A DNA stretch of 64,000 nucleotides from NCBI RefSeq assembly GCF_030317205.1, contig NZ_JASZYB010000001.1:1612001-1676000 (forward strand), given 5' to 3'. Position 1 is the first letter of the stretch. Every line of letters begins with the position of its first letter. This document shows positions 50,461 to 60,452 of the stretch, one piece after another. Below the pieces are notes generated by a model. The model was not told the DNA's origin and made no database searches. It saw only the letters and a list, made by a program, of their open reading frames with translations. A program made the position numbers and the translations under genes. Source of the stretch: Variovorax sp. J2L1-78 (GTDB taxonomy: Bacteria; Pseudomonadota; Gammaproteobacteria; Burkholderiales; Burkholderiaceae_C).

Positions 50461-51323
50461 TCATGCGACGGCGAGCGGAAGCTCGCGCTCGATGTCGGGA
50501 ATGCCCAGGCCCGGCTCGGGCGTGAGCGCCGAGGCCAGCAGCATGCGGGTGTAGGCATGTTCGGGCCGCGCGAAGATCTGCTCGCGGGCGCCGTGCTCGA
50601 CGATCCGGCCGCGGTGCATCACCGCCACGCGGTCGACCAGGTGCTCGACCACGCCGAGGTCGTGGCTGATGAAGAGATAGGTCAGGCCGAACTCCGCCTT
50701 CAGGTCGAGCAGCAGGTTCAGGATCTGCGCCTGCACCGACACGTCCAGCGCCGAGGTCGGTTCGTCGCAGATCAGGATCTCGGGCCGCAGCACCAACGCA
50801 CGCGCGATGGCCACGCGCTGGCGCTGCCCGCCCGAGAGCTGGTTCGGGTACTGGCTGTGCGTGCGCTCGGGCATGCCGACCAGGTCGAGCATGTCCTTGA
50901 CGCGCTTCTTCTGCTCCGCATGCGTGCCGACCTGGTGCAGCCGCAGCGGCACGCCCACGATGTCGGCCACGGTGCGGCGCGGGTTCAGCGACGAATACGG
51001 GTCCTGGAAGATCGGCTGCACCGAGCGCGCCAGCGCCTTGCGCCGGGTCGGGTCGATCTCGCGGCCGTTGATCAGCACGTTACCCGAGGTCGGGGCCAGC
51101 AGGCCCAGCAGCATCTTGGCCAGCGTGCTCTTGCCACAGCCGGACTCGCCGACCAGGCCCAGCGTCTCGCCCTTGCGGATGCGCAGCGACACATCGTCGA
51201 CCGCTTTGATCTGGCCGGGCGCGCGGAACAGGCCGCGCTTGAGTTGGTAGACGCGGGTCAGCGCGCACAACTCCAGCGCGATGTCGTCGCCGGGCGATGT
51301 CTGAGTGGGATTGATCACCGCGC

Positions 51324-51327
<4 letters not shown>
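50461..51327 (-). CDS. dppF: Oligopeptide/dipeptide ABC transporter ATPase (DppF-like)
   Basis: A 288-residue peptide-transporter ATPase with Walker A GESGCGKST, Q-loop FQDPYSSLNP, signature LSGGQRQR, Walker B ILICDEP and switch His in FISHDLG. It pairs with the neighbouring DppD-like ATPase. The C-terminus is short and ends without the long Cys-containing tail of DppD, so it may lack the [4Fe-4S]-type motif. Overlap ATGA with the upstream ATPase gene. Confidence 0.93.
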
Positions 51328-52313
<986 letters not shown>

Positions 52314-52324
52314 GGCGATGCCTT

Positions 52325-53242
52325 TCAGTTGCGGCCGTCGGGCGCGGTCAGGTCGCGGATGCCGTCGCCCACGAGGTTGATGGCCAGCACGAGCAGCGCC
52401 AGCACCACGCCGGGGATCAGGATCACCCAGGGCTGGAAGAACATGTAGGCCTTGCCTTCGGCCACCATCAGCCCCCACGACGGCGTGGGCGGCTGCACGC
52501 CCAGGCCGAGGAAGGACAGCGTGGATTCGAGCAGGATGGCATGCGCCATCTCCAGCGTGGCGACCACCGTGAGCGCGCTCATCAGGTTGGGCAGCAGTTC
52601 GCGCAGCAGGATGTACGGCGTGGACGCGCCCAGCGCCTTCGCCGCGGCGATGAACTCGGCGTCGCGCAACTGCTGCGTGGCCGAGCGCGTGACGATGGCG
52701 AAGCGGTCCCACAGCAGCAGGCCGAGCAGCAGGATCACCACCTGCAGCGAACCGCCGACGAGCGAGGCCATGGCCAGCGCCACCAGCACCACCGGCATGG
52801 CCAGGCGCGTGGTGATGATGTAGCTGATGACCGCATCGACCCGGCCGCCGTAGTAGCCGGCCAACACGCCCAGCGTGGTGCCGATGACGCCGGCGATCAC
52901 CGCCGTGACGAGGCCGATGATCAGCGACACGCGGGCGCCGAACAGCAGCCGGCTGAGGTAGTCGCGGCCGAGCTTGTCGGTGCCGAGCAGGTGCTCCCAC
53001 GAGCCCTTGTCGTGCCAGATCGGCGGGATGAGGCGGCGCGTGACGTCCTGCGCATACGGGTCGTGCGGCGCAAGCCAGGGGGCGAACAGCGCCGCGAGCG
53101 CGATCAGGCCGAGGATGACCACGCCGAGGGTGAGCCCGTGCTGTCCGAGCACGCGGCGCAGCAGGCGTCGCCAGGCGGGTGTGGGCGGCAACGTCAGCGT
53201 GGGTGCTGCCATCGCGGGAGATGACAGTGCGGATGCGTTCAT
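52325..53242 (-). CDS. dppC: Dipeptide-type ABC transporter permease DppC
   Basis: A 305-residue permease with six transmembrane helices. The OppC/DppC N-terminal segment has LFAPWLAPHDPYAQD, and the EAA-like loop is DAEFIAAAKALGASTPYILL. GAGGAGATGA lies just upstream of the start. Forms the channel with DppB encoded nine bases before it. Confidence 0.94.
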   Translation of the reverse strand: MNASALSSPAMAAPTLTLPPTPAWRRLLRRVLGQHGLTLGVVILGLIALAALFAPWLAPHDPYAQDVTRRLIPPIWHDKGSWEHLLGTDKLGRDYLSRLLFGARVSLIIGLVTAVIAGVIGTTLGVLAGYYGGRVDAVISYIITTRLAMPVVLVALAMASLVGGSLQVVILLLGLLLWDRFAIVTRSATQQLRDAEFIAAAKALGASTPYILLRELLPNLMSALTVVATLEMAHAILLESTLSFLGLGVQPPTPSWGLMVAEGKAYMFFQPWVILIPGVVLALLVLAINLVGDGIRDLTAPDGRN

Positions 53243-53251
53243 GTCATCTCC

Positions 53252-54169
53252 TCAGCGGGTGCGCATGCGCGGGTCGAGCGCGGCGTTGAGCACGTCGGCC
53301 ACGAAGGTCAGGCCGATATAGAACACCGCGATGATCAGCACCACCGCCTGCACCACCGGGTAGTCGTTGCGCGAGATCGAGTCCCATGCCAGCTGGCCCA
53401 ACCCCTGCATCGAATACACCGATTCGATGACCACCGAGCCGCCGAGCATGAAGCCCAGTTCCACCGCGGCCAGCGCCACCACCGGGATGATCGCGTTGCG
53501 CAGCGCATGCTTGAAGACCACGCGCGCCGGGCTCAGGCCCTTGGCGCGGGCAGTGCGGATGTAGTCGGAGCCGAGCACGTCGAGCATGCCGGCGCGCGTG
53601 AGCCGCATCATGGCGGGCATCGCGTAGTAGCCCAGCGCCACGGCCGGCAGCACGAAGTGTTGCCAGCTCGTGTTGCCCGACACCGGCAGCCACTTGAGCC
53701 CGACCGAGAACACGATGATCAGCGTCAGCGCGAACCAGAAGGTCGGCATGGCCTGGCCGATCACCGCCACCGCCAGCGACAGCCGATCGATCCAGGTGTC
53801 GCGGTAGATGGCGGCCAGCACCCCCAGCGGGATCGCCACCACCACCGCCAGCAGCAGCGCCACGCCACCGAGCTTCAGCGTGATCGGCAGGCGTTCGCCG
53901 ATGAGTTCGACCACCGTGTTCTGGAAGTAGAACGAGCGCCCGAAGTCCAGCCGCGCCGCCGCGCCGAGCCAGTCGAAGAACTGTGCGGTGATCGGCCGGT
54001 CGAGGCCGTACTGCACGCGGATCTTCTCCACGTCGGCCGCGGTCGATTCGGGCCCGGCGATGGCCGTGGCCAGGTCACCCGACAGGTGCAGCAGCATGAA
54101 GCTGACGACGGCCACGGTCAGCATGACCGAGAGCGCCACCAGCAGCCGGCGGAAGATGTAGATCAGCAT
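53252..54169 (-). CDS. dppB: Dipeptide-type ABC transporter permease DppB
   Basis: A 305-residue permease with six transmembrane helices; it opens MLIYIFRRLLVALSVMLTVA as DppB/OppB proteins do. The coupling loop is SDYIRTARAKGLSPARVVF. 27 bases separate it from the binding-protein gene. It sits second in the operon dppABCDF followed by two M20 peptidase genes. Confidence 0.94.
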   Translation of the reverse strand: MLIYIFRRLLVALSVMLTVAVVSFMLLHLSGDLATAIAGPESTAADVEKIRVQYGLDRPITAQFFDWLGAAARLDFGRSFYFQNTVVELIGERLPITLKLGGVALLLAVVVAIPLGVLAAIYRDTWIDRLSLAVAVIGQAMPTFWFALTLIIVFSVGLKWLPVSGNTSWQHFVLPAVALGYYAMPAMMRLTRAGMLDVLGSDYIRTARAKGLSPARVVFKHALRNAIIPVVALAAVELGFMLGGSVVIESVYSMQGLGQLAWDSISRNDYPVVQAVVLIIAVFYIGLTFVADVLNAALDPRMRTR

Positions 54170-54196
54170 GGCAACGGGCCTCGCTATGCGGGTGCC

Positions 54197-55726
54197 TTAC
54201 TTCCAGCTGGCCGCGAAGAAGCGCGGCAACTCGTCGGGCTGGGCGTCGAATTTCAGGTCCGACGTGAACGCGTAGTTGGTCGAGTACGAGAAGAGCGGCG
54301 CCCACATGGCCTGCTCCGAGATGCGCTGCAGCGCCTGCGCGTACTTGGCGGTGCGTTCGGCCTTGTCGACGGTGGCGTCCGCCGTCTGCAAGAGCGCGAT
54401 GGTCTGCGGGTCCTTGGCGGTGTCGTCCGGGCCGCCCTTGAAGAAGTTGCCGGCGAAGGCCGAGGCGTCGTTGATCGAGAACGAACCCCAGGCCTGGAAG
54501 GTCAGCGGTGCCCGGCCGGAGCGGACCTCGTTGCGCAGCGCCGGGTACTGCACGAAATGCAGCCGTGCGCGGATGCCGATCTTGCGCAGGTCGCCGATCA
54601 TGGCTTCCGCATAGTCGCGCTCGCGGTAGGCCCAGAGGTCGGTGTCGAAGCCGTTGGGGAAGCCGGCTTCGGCCAGCAGCGCCTTCGCCTTGGCCGGGTC
54701 GTACGGGTACTTCACCACCTTGCCGGTTTCGCAGCCGTACTGCGTACGGAAACAGGTCGCATACACCGGCTGGCTGCCGCCGCGCACCAGGCTGTCGGCC
54801 AGGCCCTTGCGGTTGATCGCCATGTTCACCGCCTGGCGAACGCGCACGTCCTTGAAGGGCGTGGACTCGGGCGTGGTGCCGTTGTTGTTCATGCTGACGA
54901 AGCCGACGCGCATGGTCTCGCCGCTGAGCACGGAGAGGTTGGGCGCGGCCTTGAGCGACTCGGCCTGGTCGGCCGGTACGCGCCAGATCCAGTCGACCGC
55001 ACCGGTCATCAGCTGGGCCATGCGCGCCTCGGGGTCGCGGATGACGACGAACTTCACGTTACCGATCTTCGGCTGGCCGATCGGGCTGTCCTTGAAGTAG
55101 GCGGTGTTCTTGACCATCGTCACGCCCTGGCCCGGCGTGACGGCCGTGATCTTGTACGGGCCGGTGCCAATCGGCGCCTTGCTGTAGCCCTCGAGCCCCA
55201 CCTTCTTGAAGTACGCCGCAGGGTAGATCGGCGTCGGGCCCGAGAGGTATTCGAGCGCGGCCGGGAACGGTGTCTTGAGGTGGATGCGCACCTGGTAGTC
55301 GCCCAGTTTCTCGACGTTCTTGATCCAGTCGGTGTTCTGCCGTGTGGCGATCTTCGCGTCGGGACCGGTGACTTCATTAAAGGTATAGGCCACATCGTCC
55401 GCCGTGAACTTGTCGCCGTTCTGGAAGGTCACGCCCTGGCGCAGCGTGACGTTCAGCGCAGTGGGCGAATCCCACTTCCACGCGGTGGCGAGCTGCGGCT
55501 TGAATTCGCCGGTCTTCGTGTCGCGGTAGATCAGCGTGTCCCAGGCCATCGCGGCCAGGATCACGCCTTCGCGCATGTTGTTGTGGTACGGGCTCACGTT
55601 GTCGACCTCACTGTCGGACGCGTAGGTGAGGGTGTCGTTGGCCTTGCCGGCGTGCGCGGCCGCTGTGGCGGCCAGCGCGATCGACAGAAGTGCGCGTCGC
55701 ACCAGCGTGGTGGATAGATGCCCCAT
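54197..55726 (-). CDS. dppA: Peptide ABC transporter substrate-binding protein (SBP_bac_5)
   Basis: A 509-residue periplasmic binding protein with signal peptide (ALLSIALAATAAAHA). Family 5 features are VSPYHNNMREG early in the mature protein, VTFQNGDKFTADDV and GTGPYKI. Two cysteines (ATCFRTQYGCETG) could form a disulfide in the periplasm. It is the first gene of the operon; the ribosome site AAGGAG sits eight bases before ATG and partly inside a stem that the leader can form (55736-55786). Ligand: peptides or similar amides, inferred from the two M20 enzymes downstream. Confidence 0.93.
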   Translation of the reverse strand: MGHLSTTLVRRALLSIALAATAAAHAGKANDTLTYASDSEVDNVSPYHNNMREGVILAAMAWDTLIYRDTKTGEFKPQLATAWKWDSPTALNVTLRQGVTFQNGDKFTADDVAYTFNEVTGPDAKIATRQNTDWIKNVEKLGDYQVRIHLKTPFPAALEYLSGPTPIYPAAYFKKVGLEGYSKAPIGTGPYKITAVTPGQGVTMVKNTAYFKDSPIGQPKIGNVKFVVIRDPEARMAQLMTGAVDWIWRVPADQAESLKAAPNLSVLSGETMRVGFVSMNNNGTTPESTPFKDVRVRQAVNMAINRKGLADSLVRGGSQPVYATCFRTQYGCETGKVVKYPYDPAKAKALLAEAGFPNGFDTDLWAYRERDYAEAMIGDLRKIGIRARLHFVQYPALRNEVRSGRAPLTFQAWGSFSINDASAFAGNFFKGGPDDTAKDPQTIALLQTADATVDKAERTAKYAQALQRISEQAMWAPLFSYSTNYAFTSDLKFDAQPDELPRFFAASWK

Positions 55727-55735
55727 GACAAGCTC

Positions 55736-55786
55736 CTTGCAATACGTTGACGAAAAGTTGAACCGGATCGCTCGAACAATTGCAAG
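55736..55786. promoter_or_regulatory. Perfect 8-base inverted repeat in the dppA leader
   Basis: CTTGCAAT (55736-55743) and ATTGCAAG (55779-55786) are exact inverted copies 35 bases apart in the divergent region between dppA and the LysR gene. In a dppA transcript the downstream half reads ATTGCAAG and its last bases are part of the AAGGAG ribosome site. It could be a pair of LysR half-sites on DNA or an RNA stem limiting ribosome access. Confidence 0.45.
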
Positions 55787-55899
55787 AATGGCGCCTCGAC
55801 AGCGTTTCAGGCCTTACAGAATTTCGACGTGAGCGATCCAGAAAAGGCAACGCTCGACCATCGCTCCGAAGACCAGGCACCGACACACTTCCTTCTCCC

Positions 55900-56823
55900 A
55901 TGGCCACCTCCCAACTCGTCGCCCGCCAACTGCAGGACACCGCCCTGCGCTACTTCCTGGAAGTCGTCCGCTGCGGTTCGATCAGCGAGGCCTCGACGCG
56001 GCTCAACGTCGCCAGCTCGGCCATCAGCCGGCACATCGCGCAGCTGGAAGCGCTGCTGGAGGTGAGCCTGTTCGACCGCCATGCGCGCGGCATGGTGCCG
56101 AGCGCGGCGGGCGAACTGCTCGCGGTGCATGCGATCCGCTCGGCGCACGACGCAGAGCGGGTGGTGGGCGACGTGCAGGCCTTGCAGGGCATGCAGCGCG
56201 GCCGCGTGCGCCTCGTGGCCACGGAAGGCTTTTCGATGGAGTTCCTGCCGCGCGTGATCAGCGACTTCGTGGCGCAGCATCCCGGCATCCAGTTCCACCT
56301 GGGCGTGCACCCGCCGGCCGACTGCACCCGGCGCATCCTGATGGGCGATGCCGACATCGGCTTCGTCATGAGCCGCGGCGCGGAGAAGGACATCAAGGTC
56401 GAACACCTGCAGCCTTCGCCCGTGATGGCGGTGATGCAGCCCACGCACCCGCTGGTGCGCTTCAAGCAGATCAGCCTGCGGCAGCTGGTGCCCTACCCGC
56501 TCGCCCTGCCGGAGCCGGACACGACGGTGCGCCAGCTGTTCGACATCGCCTGTCATCGGCAGCGGCTGCCCGTCGAGCCGGTGCTCACCAGCAGCTACAT
56601 CGCCAGCCTGCTGGGCTTCCTGCGCCATGCGCCCCTGGGCATCACGATCTGTGGCGAGATATCGGTGCGCGAACCGATCGAGCGCGGCGAACTGGTGGCC
56701 ATGCCGCTGAAGGACCGTGGCCTGGACCTGCGCAACATCGAGGTACAGACGCTCGTGGGCCGCACGCTGTCACGCACGGCGCAGGCCTTTCTGGATTACC
56801 TCCGAACACAGCTCGCGGGATAG
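55900..56823 (+). CDS. LysR-family transcriptional regulator of the peptide operon
   Basis: A 307-residue LysR regulator. HTH about residues 12-65 (YFLEVVRCGSISEASTRLNV, SSAISRHIAQLEALL), then an effector domain. Its gene is divergent from dppA across 173 bases, the classic arrangement of a LysR activator and its target. I chose ATG 55900; an in-frame start at 55780 adds 40 residues unlike the family. It ends 12 bases before the convergent small gene at 56836. Confidence 0.92.
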   Translation: MATSQLVARQLQDTALRYFLEVVRCGSISEASTRLNVASSAISRHIAQLEALLEVSLFDRHARGMVPSAAGELLAVHAIRSAHDAERVVGDVQALQGMQRGRVRLVATEGFSMEFLPRVISDFVAQHPGIQFHLGVHPPADCTRRILMGDADIGFVMSRGAEKDIKVEHLQPSPVMAVMQPTHPLVRFKQISLRQLVPYPLALPEPDTTVRQLFDIACHRQRLPVEPVLTSSYIASLLGFLRHAPLGITICGEISVREPIERGELVAMPLKDRGLDLRNIEVQTLVGRTLSRTAQAFLDYLRTQLAG

Positions 56824-56835
56824 CGACAACAGGCC

Positions 56836-57267
56836 CTAGATGGAGGCGAGCTTCGCCCACTCGATGTCGGTCTCGACGTCCAGGCGCAGCGCGGTCGCGC
56901 GCAGTGCGTCGACGTCCGACCCGGTCAGGCTGAGATAGCGCCGCCCCGCGGGTGCGAAGGCGCGCAGCATTTCGGGCAGGTCACGCGGACCGCGCGTGAT
57001 GGCGAGGATCGGGCCCTGCGTCGGCGCCATCAGTTGCTCGAAGCGGCTGACGACCGCGGCGCCGTCGCCTTCCCGCCAGCGCCGCTCGCAGGCGATGCCG
57101 TCCTGCGCCATGCCCGCCCAGTCGTCGATGCGCCAGAGATCGACGCCGATGCCGTACGAGCGCGCCAGCTCGGCCGCAACGGCCAAGGCCTCGTCGACGA
57201 CCTCGGTGCCACAGACCCACTGCATGCGCCGACCCGACGCGATGGGGGCGTGCTGCAGCAGGTTCAT
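56836..57267 (-). CDS. Stand-alone transketolase C-terminal-like domain (pyruvate dehydrogenase E1 C-terminus-like)
   Basis: A 143-residue protein resembling only the last domain of homodimeric pyruvate dehydrogenase E1 (AceE). The segment LARSYGIGVDLWRIDDWAGM followed by QDGIACERRW corresponds to AceE LAKDYGVGSDVYSVTSFTEL and RDGQDCERWN. No ThDP-binding or Pyr domain is present, so it cannot be an E1 enzyme alone. It starts 10 bases after the acdS stop, so it is co-transcribed with ACC deaminase, whose product 2-oxobutyrate is a known side substrate of pyruvate dehydrogenase. It may be a decayed or regulatory domain; GTG 57273 is an alternative start. Confidence 0.65.
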   Translation of the reverse strand: MNLLQHAPIASGRRMQWVCGTEVVDEALAVAAELARSYGIGVDLWRIDDWAGMAQDGIACERRWREGDGAAVVSRFEQLMAPTQGPILAITRGPRDLPEMLRAFAPAGRRYLSLTGSDVDALRATALRLDVETDIEWAKLASI

Positions 57268-57277
57268 TCGCACGTTC

Positions 57278-58294
57278 TCAGCCGTTGCGGAAGATGAAGC
57301 TGTAGGCGCTCAGTGCCGGCACGCCGCCCAGGTGCGCATACAGCACCTTCGAGCCCGGCGGGAACTCGCCGAGGCGCACCTTCTCGATCATCCCGTGCAT
57401 CGACTTGCCCTCGTAAACGGGATCGGTCAGCATGGCTTCGAAGCGCGCACTCAGGCGGATCGCCTCCAAGGTGCCCTCGCTGGGCAGGCCGTACTCCGGG
57501 CCGCCGAAGCGGGTGTCGAGCACCACGTCCTTCTCGGTGATGTCGCGCCCGAGCTCGACCAGCTCGGCCGTGTTCTTCGCGATGCGCAGCACCTGCTCGT
57601 AGGTCTTCTCCGGCTTGGCCGAGGCATCGATGCCGATCACGCGGTCGGCGCGGCCGTCGGCGGCGAAGCCAACCACCATGCCGGCCTGCGTGCTGCCGGT
57701 GACGGCACAGACCACGATGTAGTCGAACTTGAAACCGAGCTCGGCCTCCTGCTGGCGCACCTCTTCGGCGAAGGCCACGAAGCCCAGGCCGCCCCTCGGA
57801 TGCTCGGAGCAGCCCGCCGGAATCGGGAAGGGCTTGCCGCCGGCCTGGCGCACGCTTTCCATCGCGTCCTCCCAGCTCTTGCGGATGCCGATGTCGAAGC
57901 CCGCGGCGTCCAGGCGCACGTCGGCGCCCATGATGCGGGACATCTCGATGTTGCCGACCCGGTCGTACACCGCATCGGAATAGTTCACCCAGTTCTCCTG
58001 CACCAGCACGCACTTGAGGCCCAGGTGCGCCGCCACCGCCGCGACCTGGCGCGTCTGGTTCGACTGGATGCCGCCGATCGACACCAGCGTGTCGTAGCCG
58101 CCTTCGAGCGCCTCGGGGATGAGGTACTCGAGCTTGCGCGTCTTGTTGCCGCCGAAGGCCAGGCCGCTGTTGCAGTCCTCGCGCTTGGCATAGAGATCGA
58201 CCTTGCCGCCGAGGTGGGCGCTCAGCCGCTTGAGCGGCTGGATGGGCGTCGGGCCGAAGGTCAACGGATAGCGGGGGAATTTCTGCAGATTCAT
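57278..58294 (-). CDS. acdS: 1-Aminocyclopropane-1-carboxylate deaminase
   Basis: A 338-residue PLP enzyme that opens the ring of ACC, the plant ethylene precursor, giving 2-oxobutyrate and ammonia. Lys51 (GGNKTRK) binds PLP and Ser78 (QSNQTRQ) is the ring-opening residue region. Tyr294, Glu295 (DPVYEGKSM) and Leu322 (YAHLGGVP), the positions that separate true ACC deaminases from D-cysteine desulfhydrases, all carry the deaminase residues. Length is typical. Divergent from the Lrp-type acdR; followed by the transketolase-C-like gene. Confidence 0.96.
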   Translation of the reverse strand: MNLQKFPRYPLTFGPTPIQPLKRLSAHLGGKVDLYAKREDCNSGLAFGGNKTRKLEYLIPEALEGGYDTLVSIGGIQSNQTRQVAAVAAHLGLKCVLVQENWVNYSDAVYDRVGNIEMSRIMGADVRLDAAGFDIGIRKSWEDAMESVRQAGGKPFPIPAGCSEHPRGGLGFVAFAEEVRQQEAELGFKFDYIVVCAVTGSTQAGMVVGFAADGRADRVIGIDASAKPEKTYEQVLRIAKNTAELVELGRDITEKDVVLDTRFGGPEYGLPSEGTLEAIRLSARFEAMLTDPVYEGKSMHGMIEKVRLGEFPPGSKVLYAHLGGVPALSAYSFIFRNG

Positions 58295-58443
58295 GGCGTG
58301 TGGTCCTCGGTGCGTTCAACAGCAAATGTGTGAATCGATCTTAGGAAATAGGCCGCGCCACAGGGTTGCAAAATGAGTCGCCTTCACCGAACGGATCTGC
58401 CGTCAGAATCCATCTCTCGTCTTTTAATTTCAAGGTTTCGACG

Positions 58444-58956
58444 ATGCGCGCAACAAAACGCCAAACCCAAAGCGCCACCACCGCGGCGTCCCTGAAAGAC
58501 ACGCTGGACCGCACCGACCGGGCCATCCTGCGTGCGCTGCAGCGCGACGCATCGGTCTCCAACGTCGCGCTGGCGGCCAAGGTCAACCTGAGTGCGCCGG
58601 CCTGCCTGCGCCGCGTGGAGCGCCTCAAGGCCATGGGCATGATCCGCGGCATCGTCGCGCTGCTGGAGCCGCGCGCGCTCGACGCCGGCATGCTGGTGAT
58701 GATCGGCGTGGTGCTCGACCGCTCCACGCCCGAGTCCTTCGCCGACTTCGAGAAGGCCGTGCAGAAGGTCTCCGGCTGCCTCGAATGCCATGTGGTGACC
58801 GGCGAGTTCGACTACTTCATGATGCTGCGCACGCGCGACCACGAGAGCTTCAACCGGCTGCATGCCGAGCAGTTGCTCTACCTGCCGGGCGTGCGGCAGG
58901 TGCGCAGCTTCATGGTGCTCAAGGAGGTGCTGTCGACCACGCAACTGACGGTGTAG
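58444..58956 (+). CDS. acdR: Lrp/AsnC-family regulator of ACC deaminase
   Basis: A 170-residue Lrp/AsnC protein: HTH about 20-65 (RTDRAILRALQRDASVSNVA, LSAPACLRRVERL) and a RAM/ligand domain about 75-160. Proteins of this type (AcdR) divergently transcribed from acdS activate it in response to ACC. The 149-base region between contains the presumed shared promoters. I chose ATG 58444; a TTG at 58366 would add 26 residues unlike the family. About 18 extra residues precede the HTH. Confidence 0.92.
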   Translation: MRATKRQTQSATTAASLKDTLDRTDRAILRALQRDASVSNVALAAKVNLSAPACLRRVERLKAMGMIRGIVALLEPRALDAGMLVMIGVVLDRSTPESFADFEKAVQKVSGCLECHVVTGEFDYFMMLRTRDHESFNRLHAEQLLYLPGVRQVRSFMVLKEVLSTTQLTV

Positions 58957-59132
58957 CGCGCACGGTTCCATGCACCACGCTCACGTCGATCGGCCGTACG
59001 ACAAGCGCCGTACCTCAGCGGCCATAGGCCTTCCGTGGTCTGGTGGAGGCCACGTGCTTCGCGGACCATCGGCGCCCGGCCCCGCACCGTATCCAACTTG
59101 TCTCGCAGGGCCACGCAAACCTGGTAGCCCTC

Positions 59133-59369
59133 ATGTCCAATCGCTCTTTCCCCATGGCCCTGTCCATCCTCGCGTTCGGCGCCGCACTCGCCGCCTGCGG
59201 CCCGCAGAACAAGCCGCCGACCTCGCTGTTCTGGGATGTCCCGCCGCCGATCGCCAGCACCGAAGCCGTGCTGGTGGCGAGCGCCGCCTACATCGGGGAC
59301 GTGTTCGCCGAGGCGGAGCAGCGGCTCAAGAATACCGGCGAAGCGTCCGCCCCTGCGCCGAGTTTCTGA
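59133..59369 (+). CDS. Small lipoprotein
   Basis: A 78-residue protein with a lipoprotein signal: a hydrophobic run ending LAAC (Cys22). The mature part has about 55 residues and no family I recognise; its C-terminal half (AEAEQRLKNTG) looks helical. It lies alone between acdR and the convergent LacI gene, with 176 bases upstream. Export to the outer or inner membrane is expected; function unknown. Confidence 0.6.
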   Translation: MSNRSFPMALSILAFGAALAACGPQNKPPTSLFWDVPPPIASTEAVLVASAAYIGDVFAEAEQRLKNTGEASAPAPSF

Positions 59370-59393
59370 TGCCGGCGGCGCGATGGCGCGACG

Positions 59394-60452
59394 CTATGTC
59401 GCGTGCAAGGAAGACGACCCACGCACCACGAGTTCGCCGGGCAACAGCCGCTGGCGCGCTGCGCCTTCGAGCCCGCGGAGGCGCTCGATCAGGCAGCCGG
59501 CCGCAGCGCGCCCGATCTCGTCGGTCGGCTGCGCCAGCGTCGTGAGGCCGGGGCCGATGAGCGGTGCCCATTCGGGATCGTCGAAGCCGACGAAGCCCAG
59601 CTCGCGGCCGAAGTGCCAGCCCAGTTGCGTCATCGCTGCCGCCACGCGCAAGGTCACCACCGCATTGCCCGCGATCACCGCCGCCTGGCGCCGCCCGCGC
59701 CTGGCGCGCTGGTGCAGGGCCCGCAGCGCTGCTTCCAGGCCCGCGGTGTCGCCCTCTTCGCTCTCGAAGACGTCGCCCTTGACCTGCGGTGCGTGGGCGG
59801 CCACGCAGTCGTGGAAGGCGGCAGTCCGCTCGCGGCGGGTGCTCACGCCCTTCTGCGGTTCGGTGATGTAGAGCAGCTCGTGCCAGCCGCCGTCGAGAAG
59901 ATGCTCGCAGACCTGCGCCATCGCGCCGGCGTTGTCGAGCGAGACGAAGTCCGCATGCATGCCGGCATGGCGCCGGTCGACCAGCACCGCGGGCTTGCCG
60001 TGCAGCGCCACCGCATCGACCACGCCGGCACCGCGGCCCAGCGTGTTGAGGATGAAGCCGTCGACCTGGTAGCCGGCCAGCGCATCGATGGCCTCGCGCT
60101 CGCGCCCGCTCTCGTTGCCGAGGTTGAACAGCATCACGAGGTAGCCAGCGTCCTGGCAGGCCTTCTCGGCACCGCGCAGCACGGCCACCGAATAGGGGTT
60201 GGTGATGTCCGCGACGATGAGGCCGATGAGGCGCGACTTGCCGCGGCTGAGCGCCTGCGCCATGGGGCTCGGCGAGTAGCCCAGCATGGCGATGGCCGCT
60301 TCGACGCGCGCCGCGATGTCGGGGCTCAGCAGGCGCTCGCGGTGGTTGAAGAAACGCGACACCGTCGCCTTCGACACGCCCGCGGCCGCCGCCACGTCGG
60401 CGATGGTGGCCCGCTGGCCGGCGGGCTTGGGGCGCGGCGCGCGGGTGCTCAC
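59394..60452 (-). CDS. LacI-family regulator (PtxS-like)
   Basis: A 352-residue LacI repressor. HTH about 16-40 (ATIADVAAAAGVSKATVSRF), then a periplasmic-binding-type effector domain. The start is GTG 60452, which overlaps the stop of the reductase gene by four bases (GTGTGA context), so it is coupled to the operon. In Pseudomonas the kgu genes for 2-ketogluconate are governed by the LacI-type PtxS, and this gene occupies the equivalent place. Effector is inferred, not visible. Confidence 0.88.
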   Translation of the reverse strand: MSTRAPRPKPAGQRATIADVAAAAGVSKATVSRFFNHRERLLSPDIAARVEAAIAMLGYSPSPMAQALSRGKSRLIGLIVADITNPYSVAVLRGAEKACQDAGYLVMLFNLGNESGREREAIDALAGYQVDGFILNTLGRGAGVVDAVALHGKPAVLVDRRHAGMHADFVSLDNAGAMAQVCEHLLDGGWHELLYITEPQKGVSTRRERTAAFHDCVAAHAPQVKGDVFESEEGDTAGLEAALRALHQRARRGRRQAAVIAGNAVVTLRVAAAMTQLGWHFGRELGFVGFDDPEWAPLIGPGLTTLAQPTDEIGRAAAGCLIERLRGLEGAARQRLLPGELVVRGSSSLHAT

